Shown here in pieces: positions 7,441 to 7,741 of a DNA stretch of 7,741 nucleotides (within the stretch, counting starts at the first letter, position 1; each line of letters opens with the position of its first letter). This DNA is from Porphyromonas sp. Its GTDB lineage: Bacteria > Bacteroidota > Bacteroidia > Bacteroidales > Porphyromonadaceae. The position numbers and the translations under genes were made by a program. Location: NCBI GenBank assembly GCA_003640335.1, contig RBKG01000055.1, positions 1 to 7,741 on the forward strand, in the 5' to 3' direction. The notes beneath the pieces are model-generated. The model saw nothing but the letters and a program-made list of their open reading frames with translations. It searched no databases and was not told the origin of the DNA.

Positions 7441-7741
7441 TTACTCATAATAGTTTTTAGTTTCAAACCCTCCTTGTCTTAGATAGGTGTCTCGTTTCAT
7501 AAGCTTTACATCACTTTGCATCATATCGGTAACGATATCTGAGAGTGAATACTCGGGCTTCCAACCAAGAGTCTTCATCGCTTTAGAAGGATCTCCAATA
7601 AGAAGATCAACCTCTGTAGGTCTGAAATATGCGGGATCTACTGCTACAACCTCATCTCCAATACGCTTTCTGAGCTGTTCAAGATACTCTGTACCTACCT
7701 GAGAATTGAAACGATTTTCATCAATAGAGATTAATACTCCA
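7441..7741 (-). CDS. gmd: GDP-mannose 4,6-dehydratase, C-terminal part (5' end beyond window)
   Basis: The enzyme makes GDP-4-keto-6-deoxy-D-mannose from GDP-mannose, the first step towards GDP-L-fucose. Only the last 99 codons and the stop are present. The recognisable C-terminal blocks are VDPAYFRPTEVDLLIGDPSK followed by LGWKPEYSLSDIV, then MKRDTYLRQGGFETKNYYE before TAA. This part belongs to the substrate-binding region; the Rossmann domain and the catalytic Thr/Tyr/Lys lie upstream outside the window. Identity is strengthened by fcl starting 13 bp downstream. A related epimerase such as RMD is unlikely given the FRPTEVDLLIGDP block and the neighbour. Confidence 0.93.
   Translation of the reverse strand, partial: GVLISIDENRFNSQVGTEYLEQLRKRIGDEVVAVDPAYFRPTEVDLLIGDPSKAMKTLGWKPEYSLSDIVTDMMQSDVKLMKRDTYLRQGGFETKNYYE

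Noticed and set aside
1..7741. CRISPR arrays, insertion sequences, tRNA/rRNA genes, attachment sites
   Set aside because: No spaced direct repeats, transposase-like frames, cloverleaf or rRNA-like sequence were seen; coding density leaves only short gaps (13, 56, 124 and 30 bp).

Overview
The window is a bacterial chromosomal segment in which every recognisable gene lies on the minus strand. In transcription order (right to left) these are gmd (C-terminal part only), fcl, a PurF-family amidotransferase gene, carA and carB (3' end cut off). Several traits point to Bacteroidota, probably Bacteroidales: a long PurF-family paralogue directly upstream of carAB, a long GDP-fucose synthase with an internal insertion, start codons without good Shine-Dalgarno sequences, and one TAnnTTTG-like promoter candidate. 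This placement rests on recalled family features; no search was run. Genus is not assigned.

Right part (6351-7741): gmd and fcl are 13 bp apart and encode the two de novo steps from GDP-mannose to GDP-L-fucose, the donor for fucosylated surface glycans and glycoproteins.

Middle and left (1-6294): three glutamine-linked proteins follow. The first is a 627-residue PurF-family protein with a glutaminase domain, a PRPP-binding domain and an extra C-terminal segment. The other two are the small (CarA) and large (CarB) subunits of carbamoyl-phosphate synthase, which feeds pyrimidine and arginine synthesis. CarA has an intact Cys-His-Glu triad. CarB was translated codon by codon and is open across the window, with both ATP-grasp halves intact. 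Its motifs resemble the animal CAD/CPS1 type more than the E. coli type, including in the C-terminal allosteric domain.

The most interesting non-coding stretch is the 124 bp between the PurF-family gene and carA. It holds a good intrinsic terminator whose 5' arm can pair instead with an upstream segment, and that segment can pair in turn with sequence at the end of the PurF-family gene. An 8-codon open frame sits on top of these elements. This looks like a possible transcription attenuator controlling carAB. No mobile elements, CRISPR arrays, tRNA or rRNA genes were seen, and no other gene-free stretch exceeds 60 bp.
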